NCBI GenBank assembly: GCA_965197575.1
Contig: OZ240214.1
Location: 744,001-808,000, forward strand
Source: VXOI01 sp965197575
GTDB taxonomy: Bacteria > Chloroflexota > Dehalococcoidia > Lucifugimonadales > UBA3495
Reading direction: 5' to 3'
DNA length: 64,000 nucleotides
The position numbers and the translations under genes were made by a program. The notes under the pieces were generated by a model. The model made no database searches. It saw nothing but the letters and a program-made list of their open reading frames with translations, and was not told the DNA's origin. Below, piece by piece: positions 34,022 through 42,937 of the stretch. Numbering within the stretch: position 1 is the first letter of the stretch; the number at the start of each line of letters is the position of its first letter.

Positions 34022-34801
34022 CTAGCCGGGTCTTACCGCTAGCAGCACCTCCACCGCCACTTCGTCGTTCAGGCTGACCACCGACCGGGCAGTCGGCTTG
34101 GGGATTTGCAGGCCGTCCCAAGTGAAGGTGGTGCGGCCCAGGATGTATATGACGTCGCCGTCGTCCCGGGCCTCGACCTCGAAGGTAAGCGGGGCGGTGA
34201 TGCCGCGTATGAGCAACTCGCCTTCGATTTGCTCAGTTACGGACTCGCCGTCGGCAAACCCGTCGGGCAGTTGGTCCAGTCCCTTGACCGTAAACACCCC
34301 GGTCGGGTGGTCGCCAAACATACGCGAGCGGATGTACTGGTCGCGGAAGTTGCTGTCGCTGTGCAGGTCCTGAAGGTGGATCTCCACGACTGAGTCCCGA
34401 CCGTCCAGGTGGACGTTCCCGGTGAGGGATTCGGTCTGGACCACGGCGTCGTTGGGCAACGGGAGCCTGGACAATTGCTCCTCCACGGTGAAGGTCGCCG
34501 TCGAGCCTTCACCCACGACGAAGGAGATGCCTTCGACCTCGCCGGTCTGCCGCCCGGCAGACGGGGCCGCCGCGGTTGGGGGCTCCGTTGCCGGAGGCGT
34601 CGTGGGGATGGCCGTCGGGCCGGGCTCCGGTTGCGTCGCGTCAGGCTGGCCGGTCGGCGGAATTTGTGTCGGTGCGGCGGTCGGCTCAGGGGCCGCGGGG
34701 CTGGCGGCCGGTTCCGGCGTCGCTGAACCCCCGCAGCCAGCCAGCGCCGCGAACGCCGCGACCAGGACCACGATGGATATGGAAAGTCGTATGAGGGACA
34801 T
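34022..34801 (-). CDS. YceI-like lipoprotein
   Basis: 259 residues. Lipoprotein signal with ALAGCGG (Cys about 23), then a roughly 60-residue low-complexity Pro/Thr/Ala linker, then a YceI lipocalin-like domain (about 95-259: SFVVGEGSTATFTVEEQL, FRDQYIRSRMFG, GELLIRGITAPLTFEVEA). YceI folds bind isoprenoid-like ligands. The linker suggests the domain is held away from the membrane surface. Confidence 0.82.
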   Translation of the reverse strand: MSLIRLSISIVVLVAAFAALAGCGGSATPEPAASPAAPEPTAAPTQIPPTGQPDATQPEPGPTAIPTTPPATEPPTAAAPSAGRQTGEVEGISFVVGEGSTATFTVEEQLSRLPLPNDAVVQTESLTGNVHLDGRDSVVEIHLQDLHSDSNFRDQYIRSRMFGDHPTGVFTVKGLDQLPDGFADGESVTEQIEGELLIRGITAPLTFEVEARDDGDVIYILGRTTFTWDGLQIPKPTARSVVSLNDEVAVEVLLAVRPG

Positions 34802-34851
34802 GTCAGATTGCGTTCCTTGTCTCTTGAGTTGGGTTTGTTGGTTGAGCCGGC

Positions 34852-35226
34852 CTAACCGGACTGGCGCATCTGTTCCAGAGACTCGAAGATGGTTCTGGCC
34901 AAAGCCGCAGGCCGGTCGGCGAACTCCGGAGTGGGGTACCATTCGTAGTCGAAGCTGCGAAGCACCGAGCCCTCGATGCTGCAACGAAGGTCGGACACGA
35001 CCACCTGGAAGCCCAGCTTTTGTGTGGCCTGCTCGGCCAGCATATCCAAGACCACTTCCGGGCAGCCGAAAACGACCAGAAAGCCTCCCTGCTTGTTGCC
35101 GTCGGAGACCCGCCCGCGGAACACGGGGCCGTACTGGTCGAATTCCACGATGGAGTAGGCCCGCTCCGGCACGTCGTAGTCCGGCCAGCCGATGTGGATG
35201 CTGCCGCCGACTTCCCAATGGTGCAT
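34852..35226 (-). CDS. Conserved-looking protein of unknown function
   Basis: 124 residues, no family recognised. The sequence looks like a compact alpha/beta protein (GGFLVVFGCPEVVLDMLAEQA) with aromatic N- and C-terminal regions (HHWEVGGSIHIGW, SFDYEWYPTPEF). No signal peptide or membrane segment. It lies 8 bp after the amidohydrolase stop on the same strand, so they are probably co-transcribed. Confidence 0.6.
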   Translation of the reverse strand: MHHWEVGGSIHIGWPDYDVPERAYSIVEFDQYGPVFRGRVSDGNKQGGFLVVFGCPEVVLDMLAEQATQKLGFQVVVSDLRCSIEGSVLRSFDYEWYPTPEFADRPAALARTIFESLEQMRQSG

Positions 35227-35234
35227 CCTGGAGC

Positions 35235-36515
35235 TTATCCGGTCGGCACGACCGGCCGGGCCGATGGGATCCGGCGACCGCCCTTGAATACCGCCGTCAC
35301 GCTCCTTAGCGCCTCAAGGTCCTGGAGCGGGTCGCCGTCGACCACCAGCAGGTCAGCGTCTTTGCCGGGCTCGATTGCGCCGGTTCGGTCGCCCTGCCGC
35401 ATGACGGCGGCGGGGTTCCGAGTGCCGGCGAGGATGGCCTGCATCGGGGACAAGCCGGCGTCGGCCATCGCCAGCACCTCGCCTTGGAAGTCGCCGAACG
35501 GGTAGCTGCCCCAACCGCAGTCGGAGCCGCCGATCAGCTTCACGCCGGCCTCGATCAGCCGACGGAATTGCTCCACCCCTATCCCGCCCATCCGGTTGGA
35601 GCGGTCGAGCCTGACCTGCTCGGCGGGGGTGAGCGGCCGCTCTTCCATTGCCCGGAGCAGCGCGGCCCGGGAGGCGCGGCCCAAGTGCATCGTGGGGTTG
35701 AGCCACACTTCGGACTCGGCCAAGCGGTCAGCGGTTGCCTCGTCGTAGCGGTAGCTGCCGTCTTCGTCGTAGAAGAAGCAGTGCAGGATGGCGTCGACTC
35801 CGGCGTCCAAGGCGTAGTTGATGGACTTGGTCGACCGGCAATGGGCCAGCACCGGCTTGTCCCGGTTGTGCGCCTCGTCGACAATGGCCCGCAGCTCCTC
35901 CATCGAGTAGGCCGGGCGGTAGGGGTCGCTGGTCAGGGTGCTGCCGCCGGACGCGGCGATCTTGATGAAGTCCGCGCCCTGTTTGACCAGGCTGCGCACT
36001 TGGCTGCGGACCGCGTCCACGCCGTCGGCCTCCCCGCCCATGAACCAGAGGTGGCCGCCGGTCACGGTCAGCGGCGGGCCGGAGACCAGCACCGTCGGGC
36101 CCTCGACCACGTTCTGGGCCAAGCCGTCCTTCAGGGCAAAGCCGGTACGGTTCCATGAGCCGCAATCGCAGAGAGAGGTGACGCCGGTGGCCAAGGCGTT
36201 GCCCACGTTCCGGGCGGAGCGGAGCAGGCGTATCTCGTCGGAGTCCCGGTCCCCCTCCTCGCCGGTCCGGCCGTCGCCGGGCATGTTGGTGTGGGTGTGA
36301 CAGTCGAACAAGCCCGGCAGCAACGTTGCGCCGGGGTATTCCAGCACCTCGTGGGCGGCATCGCCGAGCCGGTCTTCCAGTTCCCCTCGCGGCGCAACCC
36401 ACGAGACGGCGCCGTCCTGGAACGCCACCGCCATGCCTTCGCGGGCTGCGGCATTAACGCCGTCGATCAGCTTGCCGGGCAGGACCACCGTCAGCCGTCC
36501 ACCGTTCTGGGTCAA
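35235..36515 (-). CDS. Amidohydrolase family protein
   Basis: 426-residue TIM-barrel metal hydrolase. Metal ligands H73 and H75 (DCHTHT), K185 (ADFIKIAASGG, probably carboxylated), H225 (VLAHCRS), H245 (ILHCFF) and D332 (GGSDCG) fit the imidazolonepropionase/Xaa-Pro dipeptidase-like subgroup with a bridging lysine. The C-terminus rebuilds the small beta domain (ADLLVVDGDPL). The substrate, an amide or cyclic imide, is not known. Confidence 0.85.
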   Translation of the reverse strand: MTQNGGRLTVVLPGKLIDGVNAAAREGMAVAFQDGAVSWVAPRGELEDRLGDAAHEVLEYPGATLLPGLFDCHTHTNMPGDGRTGEEGDRDSDEIRLLRSARNVGNALATGVTSLCDCGSWNRTGFALKDGLAQNVVEGPTVLVSGPPLTVTGGHLWFMGGEADGVDAVRSQVRSLVKQGADFIKIAASGGSTLTSDPYRPAYSMEELRAIVDEAHNRDKPVLAHCRSTKSINYALDAGVDAILHCFFYDEDGSYRYDEATADRLAESEVWLNPTMHLGRASRAALLRAMEERPLTPAEQVRLDRSNRMGGIGVEQFRRLIEAGVKLIGGSDCGWGSYPFGDFQGEVLAMADAGLSPMQAILAGTRNPAAVMRQGDRTGAIEPGKDADLLVVDGDPLQDLEALRSVTAVFKGGRRIPSARPVVPTG

Positions 36516-36561
36516 CTCGCCCTCCTGTCCCCGGTAGATTCAAGACTCGCTAGATTATAGC

Positions 36562-38178
36562 CTACCGGCGTTCCCTGAGCATGAGGAAAGCGAGGGGGCC
36601 TGCGGAAAACAGCACCAGCAGCAGGGCGGGCATGGCGGCCCGGGCGAAGAAAGCTTCCGAGGCCGCCGACCAGATGGAGGTCGCCAGGGTGGTGAACCCG
36701 ACGGGACTGAGGATGAGGGTGGCCGGCAGTTCTTTCATCACCAGCAGGAACACCAGCGACGCGCCCGCCACGATGCCGGGGCGGGCCACGGGCAGCGTCA
36801 CCGAGGTAAACGCGGCCAAGGGAGCGCGGCCCAGGCTCCGCGCGGCTTCCTCGAATCGCGGGGTTATCTGGAGCAGGGAGGTCCGCACCGCACCCAAGGC
36901 TGGCGAGAGGTACAGCACGACGTAGGCTAAGAGCAACATTCCGATGGTCTGGTACAAAGGCAGGGCGAAGTTCGCCCCGAAAAACACCAACGCCAACGCC
37001 ACGGTGATGCCCGGCAGGGCGAACCCCACGTAGCCGAGCCGCTCCAAGGCCCCGCTCAGCAGTCCTGGGTGGCGCACCGCCAAGACGGCTACGGGAAGAG
37101 CGGCCACCACTGCGGCCAGGGCGGCGAGGGCCGAAACGTAGACCGAGTTCCAGGCCGCGTCCCAGACCAACGCCAAGGGTTCGCCGGCGGAGACGCCCCG
37201 TACCACCCAATAGCAAAGGACGGATATGGGCAGCCCCAACGAGACCGCTGTCACCGCGCCGCACAGGCCCAGCGCCGGCCACCGCCACCGGCCCAGCCGC
37301 ACCGTTTCCGCGGGCCTCGTGGCTTGGGACGAGCTGCTGTAGTAGCGGCCCCGCCCGCGCGTCAAAAGCTCCAGCCCCACCCAGCCCAGCGCCAGCGCGA
37401 TCAGCACCAAGGACAGGCCCGCGCCCAGCGTGCGGTCCAAGGCCGACTCGTACTGAGTGAAGATCGCCCAAGTGAATGTCTCGTAGCGGAGCAGCGACAC
37501 CGCACCGAAGTCGCTCAGGGTGTATAGCCCCACCAAGAGCGAGCCGGACGCTATGGCCGGCCGCATCAGGGGCGCGACGACCCGGAAGAAGGTCTGCCAC
37601 GGCCCTTGCCCCAGCCCGCGGGCCGACTCCTCCAAAGCAGGGTCCAAGCGCAGCAGGGCCGCCCGCACGGTCAGCAGCAGGTAGGGGTAGCTGAGGAAGG
37701 TGAGGGTGAGCATTGCCCCGGCCAGACCGTAGATGTCCGGCAGCCGCTCGATTCCGAACGGCCCTTCCAGCGCCTGTTGCAACATCCCCCGTGGCCCCAG
37801 CACCACGACCACGACGAACCCGGCCACGTAGCTGGGAATGACCAGAGGCAGCGCAGTCAAGACGGCCCAGACCCGGCGGAACGGCAGGTCGGTGCGCACG
37901 GTGAGCCAAGTCAAGGGCAGCGCCACCACTGCGGAGGCCAGCGTCACCGTTACCACCAAGAGCAGAGTCCGGCCCAGGATCGCGGCCACCCGTTGGCGGA
38001 ACAGCAGGTCCCAGAGACTCTCGCCGCCGCCGTCCAGCGCCCGCACTACCAGGTAGCCCGGCGGAAGCAGAAGCGCGGCCCCCACCACAAGAGCGGGGGC
38101 CAGCACCGGGAAGGGAGGGAGAGCTTTGCCGCCCCCGGTGAGCCAGCGGCGGCCGGGGGCGGGAATCCGGCTCTTCAT
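36562..38178 (-). CDS. fbpB: Ferric iron ABC transporter permease, fused two-domain type
   Basis: 538 residues with about 12 membrane helices arranged as two binding-protein-dependent permease modules. Each carries the EAA loop (EESARGLGQGPWQTFFRVVAPLMRP and EEAARSLGRAPLAAFTSVTLP). This duplicated form is typical of FbpB/thiamine-type permeases. Its ATG overlaps the fbpA-like stop by four bases. Confidence 0.88.
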   Translation of the reverse strand: MKSRIPAPGRRWLTGGGKALPPFPVLAPALVVGAALLLPPGYLVVRALDGGGESLWDLLFRQRVAAILGRTLLLVVTVTLASAVVALPLTWLTVRTDLPFRRVWAVLTALPLVIPSYVAGFVVVVVLGPRGMLQQALEGPFGIERLPDIYGLAGAMLTLTFLSYPYLLLTVRAALLRLDPALEESARGLGQGPWQTFFRVVAPLMRPAIASGSLLVGLYTLSDFGAVSLLRYETFTWAIFTQYESALDRTLGAGLSLVLIALALGWVGLELLTRGRGRYYSSSSQATRPAETVRLGRWRWPALGLCGAVTAVSLGLPISVLCYWVVRGVSAGEPLALVWDAAWNSVYVSALAALAAVVAALPVAVLAVRHPGLLSGALERLGYVGFALPGITVALALVFFGANFALPLYQTIGMLLLAYVVLYLSPALGAVRTSLLQITPRFEEAARSLGRAPLAAFTSVTLPVARPGIVAGASLVFLLVMKELPATLILSPVGFTTLATSIWSAASEAFFARAAMPALLLVLFSAGPLAFLMLRERR

Positions 38179-39209
38179 GGAATCAGGCCAGCCTTCCTGA
38201 TGAGCTGTTGCGACCCGGCGAGGTCCGAAAGATCGGCGGAAGAGAAATCGGGATTGTTAATCTCGGCCAGGGGCACTACGGATTGACCGGCGGATGTTCC
38301 GGCGGTCAGCGGGTACTCGTAGGTGTTGTTCACGAAATAAGCCTGGGCGTCGGCGGATAGCAAGTATTGAATAAACCGCTGCGCATTTTCCCGGTTGTCG
38401 CTGGAGGCGAGGATTCCCGCCCCGGCCACCATGACTATTGCGCCGGGCCCCCCGGCGCGAGGATGGTAGTTTCTGGCCGGGAACGACTCGCCCTCTTCAG
38501 CCAGGAAGCGGTGCAGATAGTAGTGGTTGACGAATCCGACGTCGATTTCCCCGGCCCCGGCGGCGGCCACGATGGGCGTGTTCTTGGGGTACACCTTTGG
38601 TTCGTTGGCCTGTATGTCCTTCAACCATTGCAGCGTCCGGTCCTCCCCCCAAACGGCGCGCATGGCGGTGATCATGGTCTGGAAGGAAGCATTGGACGGG
38701 GCCCAGCCGATGCGGCCCTTCCACTCCGGGCCGGTAAAGCCGGTCAGGTCGTCGGGAAGGTCTGCGGGCGTCAAACGCGCCGTATTGTACACGACCGTCC
38801 GCGCCCGGCCCGAAACCCCGACCCACTTTCCGTTGGGCGAACTGGCCCATTCGGGGACGAGGGCAACGGTGGACTCGGGCAGCTTCTCCAGCAAGCCCTC
38901 CACTGCGGAAAGCCCGCCGGGGTCTTGGGCGAAAAATACGTCGGCCGGGCTGTTCTTGCCTTCCTCCAGCAGCGTCGCCGCCAACTCGGGGGTGCCGGCG
39001 TACTTCACGTTCACTTCCAGTCCGGTGTCGTCCCGGAACTGCTGGACCAAAGGCCCGACCAGCGATTCCGACCGCCCGGAATACACTGTAAGGGGTCCTC
39101 CTTCGCCACCGCCGCAGGCGACAAGCCCGGTTGCCGCGGCTACAAGCACGGTCAAGAACGCAAGCACTGACCCGGAACCAATGCGTTTCGCTGCTGATAG
39201 TATAGACAT
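38175..39209 (-). CDS. fbpA: Ferric iron-type ABC transporter substrate-binding lipoprotein
   Basis: About 344 residues. Signal peptide with lipobox ATGLVACGGG; mature part begins PLTVYSGRSESLVGPLVQQF, the FbpA/FutA pattern. VGFVNHYYLHRFLAEEG contains the adjacent tyrosines that coordinate Fe(III) in this family. ATG 39209 is used; ATG 39224 is equally possible and neither has a clear ribosome site. Forms the importer with the permease downstream and the divergent ATPase. Confidence 0.86.
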   Translation of the reverse strand: MSILSAAKRIGSGSVLAFLTVLVAAATGLVACGGGEGGPLTVYSGRSESLVGPLVQQFRDDTGLEVNVKYAGTPELAATLLEEGKNSPADVFFAQDPGGLSAVEGLLEKLPESTVALVPEWASSPNGKWVGVSGRARTVVYNTARLTPADLPDDLTGFTGPEWKGRIGWAPSNASFQTMITAMRAVWGEDRTLQWLKDIQANEPKVYPKNTPIVAAAGAGEIDVGFVNHYYLHRFLAEEGESFPARNYHPRAGGPGAIVMVAGAGILASSDNRENAQRFIQYLLSADAQAYFVNNTYEYPLTAGTSAGQSVVPLAEINNPDFSSADLSDLAGSQQLIRKAGLIP

Positions 39210-39272
39210 ATTCAAGGGTATCATGTCTCTATTAACCATATGAATTACTATGCACTTCGCAAATTTCATGGC

Positions 39273-39301
39273 ATGATACAGACTGCGACAGGGACTGTCA
39301 A
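39273..39301 (-). promoter_or_regulatory. Promoter of fbpA-fbpB with palindrome
   Basis: Minus strand: TTGACA (39296-39301), 17-bp spacer, TATCAT (39273-39278). The palindrome GACAG-N3-CTGTC (39287-39299) overlaps the -35 and spacer, a likely operator position. Confidence 0.65.
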
Positions 39302-39341
39302 GGCCCAAGTCCTTTGACTTCGTAAGACGTGGATACACATA

Positions 39342-39370
39342 TTGACATGGGAAAGTCAAGCGTCTACACT
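39342..39370 (+). promoter_or_regulatory. Promoter of fbpC with palindrome
   Basis: TTGACA (39342-39347), 17-bp spacer, TACACT (39365-39370). The -35 forms the left half of TTGAC-N8-GTCAA (39342-39359). It diverges from the fbpA promoter, 40 bp away. Confidence 0.65.
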
Positions 39371-39467
39371 AGTCCGCGTTCGCTTGGGTTGCCGCGAACA
39401 GTAACATTGGGCATTGCCAGGTTAAACGGTAGACGAACGGACATGAAACTGCGTTGGCGTTGGTCAG

Positions 39468-40631
39468 ATGGCAGTAGCGACTACCATACCTGAACTAGGC
39501 GGCCTCGCCGCCGGAACCGGCACGGATGCCGCCCAAGTCATAGCCTTGGAGTGCCGCGGCGTAAACAAGCGCTTCGGCGGCGTCGAAGCAGTGGCCGGGC
39601 TGGACTTGGCCATTGAACGTGGGCAAATACTCGCGCTGTTGGGGCCGAGCGGGTGCGGCAAGACCACCGCTCTTCGCCTTATCGCTGGGTTCGAGCACCC
39701 CGACGAAGGGACCATCGCCATCGGCGGTCGCGCGGTGAGCGTTCGCGGTGCAGCCGTACCCCCGGAGCAGCGGCGGGTGGGCATGGTGTTCCAGGAAGGG
39801 GCGCTTTTCCCCCACCTCTCTGTGGAGCAGAACATCGGCTACGGCCTCCGCAAGGGTGCTGGCCGCAGGCAGCGCATCGACGAAGTGCTGGAGTTGGTCG
39901 GGCTGTCGGAGTTGCGCCACCGGATGCCCCACGAACTCTCCGGTGGGCAACAGCAACGGGTCGCGCTGGGCCGTGCTCTTGCGCCCCGCCCCGAAATCCT
40001 GTTGCTGGACGAACCCTTCTCCAACCTTGATCCGAAGCTGCGCGAGCAGGTGCGGCGCGACGTGGTGACCATCCTGCGGGCCAGCAACGCCACCGCCATC
40101 TTCGTGACCCACGACCAGGAAGAGGCGCTATTCGTCGGGGACGTGGTTGCGGTAATGAACCAGGGCAAGATCGAACAGACCGCAACCCCCGAGGGAATCT
40201 TCCACTCCCCCGAAACGAAGTTCGTGGCCCAGTTCGTCGGTATGGTCGAGTTTCTTCCCGTCTATTGGTACGCGGGGCGGCCGGGTACAGAAATCGGGGA
40301 GTTGGCTTGGCCCGACGCTTCCCCCGCCGACGCCAGGGACGAATTGGAGTTGATGGTGCGCCCCGACTGCATCGAGTGCTTGGCCGACGACGATGGCGAG
40401 GCGCTAGTCGTCGACCGCGAGTTCCGGGGGGCCTTCTACCTGTACCGCGTGCGCTTACCGTCGGGCGTTGCCGTTCGCTGCCTGCTGTCTCATACCGCCG
40501 ACTACCCCATCGGCGCTGCGGTGTCGGTGCGGCTCCGGAAAGGCCACCACGCCCGCGCCTTCGTCAACGGACGGCTGCTGTCCGCTTCTTCCAACGGCCA
40601 CGCTCCCGGCGGGCATACCCACTCCCGCTAG
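39468..40631 (+). CDS. fbpC: Ferric iron-type ABC transporter ATP-binding protein
   Basis: 387 residues. Walker A GPSGCGKTT, signature LSGGQQQRVALGRAL, Walker B LLLDEPFSNLD, switch His in VTHDQEEA. The C-terminal TOBE-like domain (about 290-370) is typical of FbpC/PotA ATPases. Residues 1-26 are an extra N-terminal segment and the tail is HAPGGHTHSR. Divergent from its presumed partners fbpA-fbpB. Confidence 0.87.
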   Translation: MAVATTIPELGGLAAGTGTDAAQVIALECRGVNKRFGGVEAVAGLDLAIERGQILALLGPSGCGKTTALRLIAGFEHPDEGTIAIGGRAVSVRGAAVPPEQRRVGMVFQEGALFPHLSVEQNIGYGLRKGAGRRQRIDEVLELVGLSELRHRMPHELSGGQQQRVALGRALAPRPEILLLDEPFSNLDPKLREQVRRDVVTILRASNATAIFVTHDQEEALFVGDVVAVMNQGKIEQTATPEGIFHSPETKFVAQFVGMVEFLPVYWYAGRPGTEIGELAWPDASPADARDELELMVRPDCIECLADDDGEALVVDREFRGAFYLYRVRLPSGVAVRCLLSHTADYPIGAAVSVRLRKGHHARAFVNGRLLSASSNGHAPGGHTHSR

Positions 40632-40679
40632 GCCTTGCCCCCGGTTCTCGTCCCTTCGTACAGCCCCAGGCCGTTTCTT

Positions 40680-40688
40680 TGATATACT
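40680..40688 (+). promoter_or_regulatory. Extended -10 promoter of the DtxR-family gene
   Basis: TGATATACT, an extended -10 with five of six matches, 70 bp before the ATG. No clear -35. Confidence 0.5.
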
Positions 40689-40757
40689 CGTTACCGTATA
40701 GTTGTGATGTTCCGCCGTGAAGGCGCGACGCAATGCGAAGAATGGAACGAGTGAGCG

Positions 40758-41513
40758 ATGCCAAGACCCAGGTCTAGGGCGGCGAAGGAATCGGAGGACG
40801 GGTCGGCGGCCGAGGCGCAACCCGACCGGCTGTCGGCCGGCGCCGAGAACTACCTGCTTTGTTTGTACCGTTTGTGGGAGGACGACTTAGTCCCTACGAT
40901 CACCCAATTGACCGACGCCCTGCGACGGCTTCCGCCGGCCGAGGGGTTAGGCACCTCGGTGCCGTCGGTGGCCGGGATGGTCCGCCGGATGCAACGGCAG
41001 CAACTAGTGGATATTGGCGCCGACAAGCGTATCCGGCTGACGAAGCAGGGAATGGAGGGCGGTGAGGACATCGCCCGGCGGCACCGGCTGGCCGAGTGGC
41101 TGGTGGTGGAACTGCTGGGGATGGAGCTGCATCAGGCCCACGACGAGGCCCACCGCTTGGAGCACGCCATCTCGCAGCAGTTTCTGGAAAAGCTGGTGGA
41201 GCGGCTGAATTACCCGCGGCGTTCCCCCTTCGGCCGGCCGATCCCCGGCACCGGGGAACCCAAGGTGCCCCTCAACTCACGGACCCTTGACAACGCCGTC
41301 ACCGGGGCATCGTATGTCGTGGACCGGATTCCCGAGGAAGACTCCCAATTGTTGGAGTTCCTGGCCGACGCCCTGATCGTACCGGGGCAGTCGATCTCGG
41401 TAGCCGACGCCACGCCTTTCCTGGGGGTCATGGAACTGACGACGCAGAAGGGGCAGGTCTCGATGGGCTACAACGTGGCCCGGCAGATAGTGGTTCAGCC
41501 CGCTCTGGACTAA
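40758..41513 (+). CDS. DtxR/MntR family metalloregulator
   Basis: 251 residues. An N-terminal winged helix (NYLLCLYRLWEDD, SVPSVAGMVRRMQRQQLVDI, IRLTKQGMEGGEDI) is followed by the metal-binding dimerisation domain (RHRLAEWLVVELLGM, DEAHRLEHAIS) and a C-terminal SH3/FeoA-like part. The helix-turn-helix holds an insertion (LRRLPPAEGLGT). Its position beside the iron importer suggests it senses Fe or Mn and controls the divergent fbp promoters. Confidence 0.85.
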   Translation: MPRPRSRAAKESEDGSAAEAQPDRLSAGAENYLLCLYRLWEDDLVPTITQLTDALRRLPPAEGLGTSVPSVAGMVRRMQRQQLVDIGADKRIRLTKQGMEGGEDIARRHRLAEWLVVELLGMELHQAHDEAHRLEHAISQQFLEKLVERLNYPRRSPFGRPIPGTGEPKVPLNSRTLDNAVTGASYVVDRIPEEDSQLLEFLADALIVPGQSISVADATPFLGVMELTTQKGQVSMGYNVARQIVVQPALD

Positions 41514-42136
41514 CGCATCCCGGGTAGGCCCGGATCGCTCTCGGAACCGCGCCTCGCCAGTTGTTGCCGCAGCTCCGCCCAGCCCTCGGCCATCGACCGC
41601 TCCGGGAATTCCGGCGCTGCCCCTTCCCGGTAGACGCTCACCAGGACGAACACCGGCCCGTCATCCCGCATCACCTCCTCCAGCCCGATCAGCAAGTCTT
41701 CCAGCCGGTCGAACCGGTAGGTCTTGCCGTAGCCGGAGCTTTGGGCCATTTGTATCAGGTCCAGATGGTCCAACTCCTTGATGGGCAGGCCGCCGGTGGA
41801 GGCGCGGGATACGTCGTCGAAGACGAAATGCACCAGGTTTCCCGGCTGGGACTCGCCGATGGTGGCCAGCCCCCCGAGGTTGGTGCGCAGAGTAGCGTCG
41901 CAGTCCAACACGAGAACTTTCTCCGCCGGTTGGGCCAAGGCAAGGCCGAGCCCGACGGCGGGGGCCCGGTCCATGCAGTCCATCAAGTCCAGATCCAGGT
42001 CCCGCCGCTCCGAGACCTGGCCCCATTCCCGCAACGCCGCCGACGTGGAGACCACCAGCGCACCGTTGCGGTGGTAGCTGACCGCCCGCGCGGCTTCCGC
42101 GGCTTCTATGGAAGGGATGGCGTAAGAAGACGTCAT
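41510..42136 (-). CDS. Degenerate TPP-enzyme beta-subunit-like protein
   Basis: 208 residues similar to the ComE-type protein encoded just upstream: shared APAVGLGLALAQP, NLGGLATIG, STGGLP. The TPP/Mg motif G-D-G is changed to C-D-A (VLDCDATLRTN) and the following F-D-N to F-D-D, so cofactor binding is doubtful. The N-terminal residues after AVSYHRNGALVVSTSAAL also differ. It may be a regulatory or structural third subunit. The ATG overlaps the stop of a small membrane protein gene. Confidence 0.7.
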   Translation of the reverse strand: MTSSYAIPSIEAAEAARAVSYHRNGALVVSTSAALREWGQVSERRDLDLDLMDCMDRAPAVGLGLALAQPAEKVLVLDCDATLRTNLGGLATIGESQPGNLVHFVFDDVSRASTGGLPIKELDHLDLIQMAQSSGYGKTYRFDRLEDLLIGLEEVMRDDGPVFVLVSVYREGAAPEFPERSMAEGWAELRQQLARRGSESDPGLPGMR

Positions 42137-42318
42137 GTGAAGTTGTTGCGCCGGAAGCCTACCATGAGGTACATAGCCACCAGGACCGTGACGCCGCCCG
42201 CGACCCCGAGCGCGGGGTTGGAGCGCTCGAACGCCTGGAAGAGCAGCCAGAACCCCGCGAGGAACGCCGCGTAGCCCAGCAGCCGGGTTAACAGTCCCTT
42301 GCCAAGTCCCTTTAGCAG
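42133..42318 (-). CDS. Small two-helix membrane protein, start uncertain
   Basis: An open frame ending TGA at 42133, overlapping the next ATG by ATGA, reads up to 61 residues. It has two hydrophobic helices (LLGYAAFLAGFWLLF and GVAGGVTVLVAMYLMVGF) joined by QAFERSNPAL and ending in basic FRRNNFT. No ATG, GTG or TTG precedes the first helix; CTG at 42318 or 42285 would be needed. Composition and the overlap with the next gene argue that it is real. Confidence 0.5.
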   Translation of the reverse strand: MLKGLGKGLLTRLLGYAAFLAGFWLLFQAFERSNPALGVAGGVTVLVAMYLMVGFRRNNFT

Positions 42319-42322
42319 ACGG

Positions 42323-42913
42323 CTATCCGATGCCGAGGGCCTCGGGAAGTTCCCGGATGGCCGTGTGGATGTTCCGGTTGGCCCGCTGCCGGAACTGGAC
42401 CGGCGTGTTTTCGATCTCCGGCTTGATGGTCAGGTGTACAAAGACCGGCCCGGAGGCGGCCATGACCTCGTCGATGCCGTTGGTCAGGTCTTCGAGGTTG
42501 TCGAAGGAGAAAGTCGCCGCGTATCCGGCGGCCTTGCCCAACCCTTCCCAATCGGCCTTGCCGGAGCCGGGCACCGGCTGACCGCCGGTCACGGCGTAGA
42601 CGCCGTTGTCGAAGAGGATGTGGCAAAGGTTTTCCGGCCCTTTGTCGGCCACCGTGACCATCGTCCCCAGGTTCATCAGCAGGCTGCCGTCGCCGTCCAA
42701 CACCATCACTTTACGGTCCGGTTGGGCCAAGGCCAGCCCAAGGCCGACCGACGAGGCTTTGCCCATCGCGCCGGATACGGGGAAGTCCAACTGTTCCTTG
42801 GTGGTGACAGTGGGCAGGCCGAAGTGGACGTTGTTGGCGTTCATCGTGGCGATGATGACCGCCTCACCTCGCTTGCTGTCCAGGAGCTTTACGGCGTCGT
42901 CGTTGTTGATCAT
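42323..42913 (-). CDS. Sulfopyruvate/phosphonopyruvate decarboxylase-like beta subunit (ComE type)
   Basis: 196 residues holding the PP (diphosphate-binding) domain of a split TPP decarboxylase: FPVSGAMGKASSVGLGLALAQPDR, then the intact G-D-G-S-L-L-M-N and FDNGVYAVTGGQ motifs. The Pyr domain is encoded 24 bp upstream. Sulfopyruvate decarboxylase (coenzyme M and sulfonate metabolism) is the best family guess; phosphonopyruvate and other 2-oxoacids remain possible. Confidence 0.8.
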   Translation of the reverse strand: MINNDDAVKLLDSKRGEAVIIATMNANNVHFGLPTVTTKEQLDFPVSGAMGKASSVGLGLALAQPDRKVMVLDGDGSLLMNLGTMVTVADKGPENLCHILFDNGVYAVTGGQPVPGSGKADWEGLGKAAGYAATFSFDNLEDLTNGIDEVMAASGPVFVHLTIKPEIENTPVQFRQRANRNIHTAIRELPEALGIG

Positions 42914-42937
42914 CGTTTGCAGTCCTTATTCGGAGGA

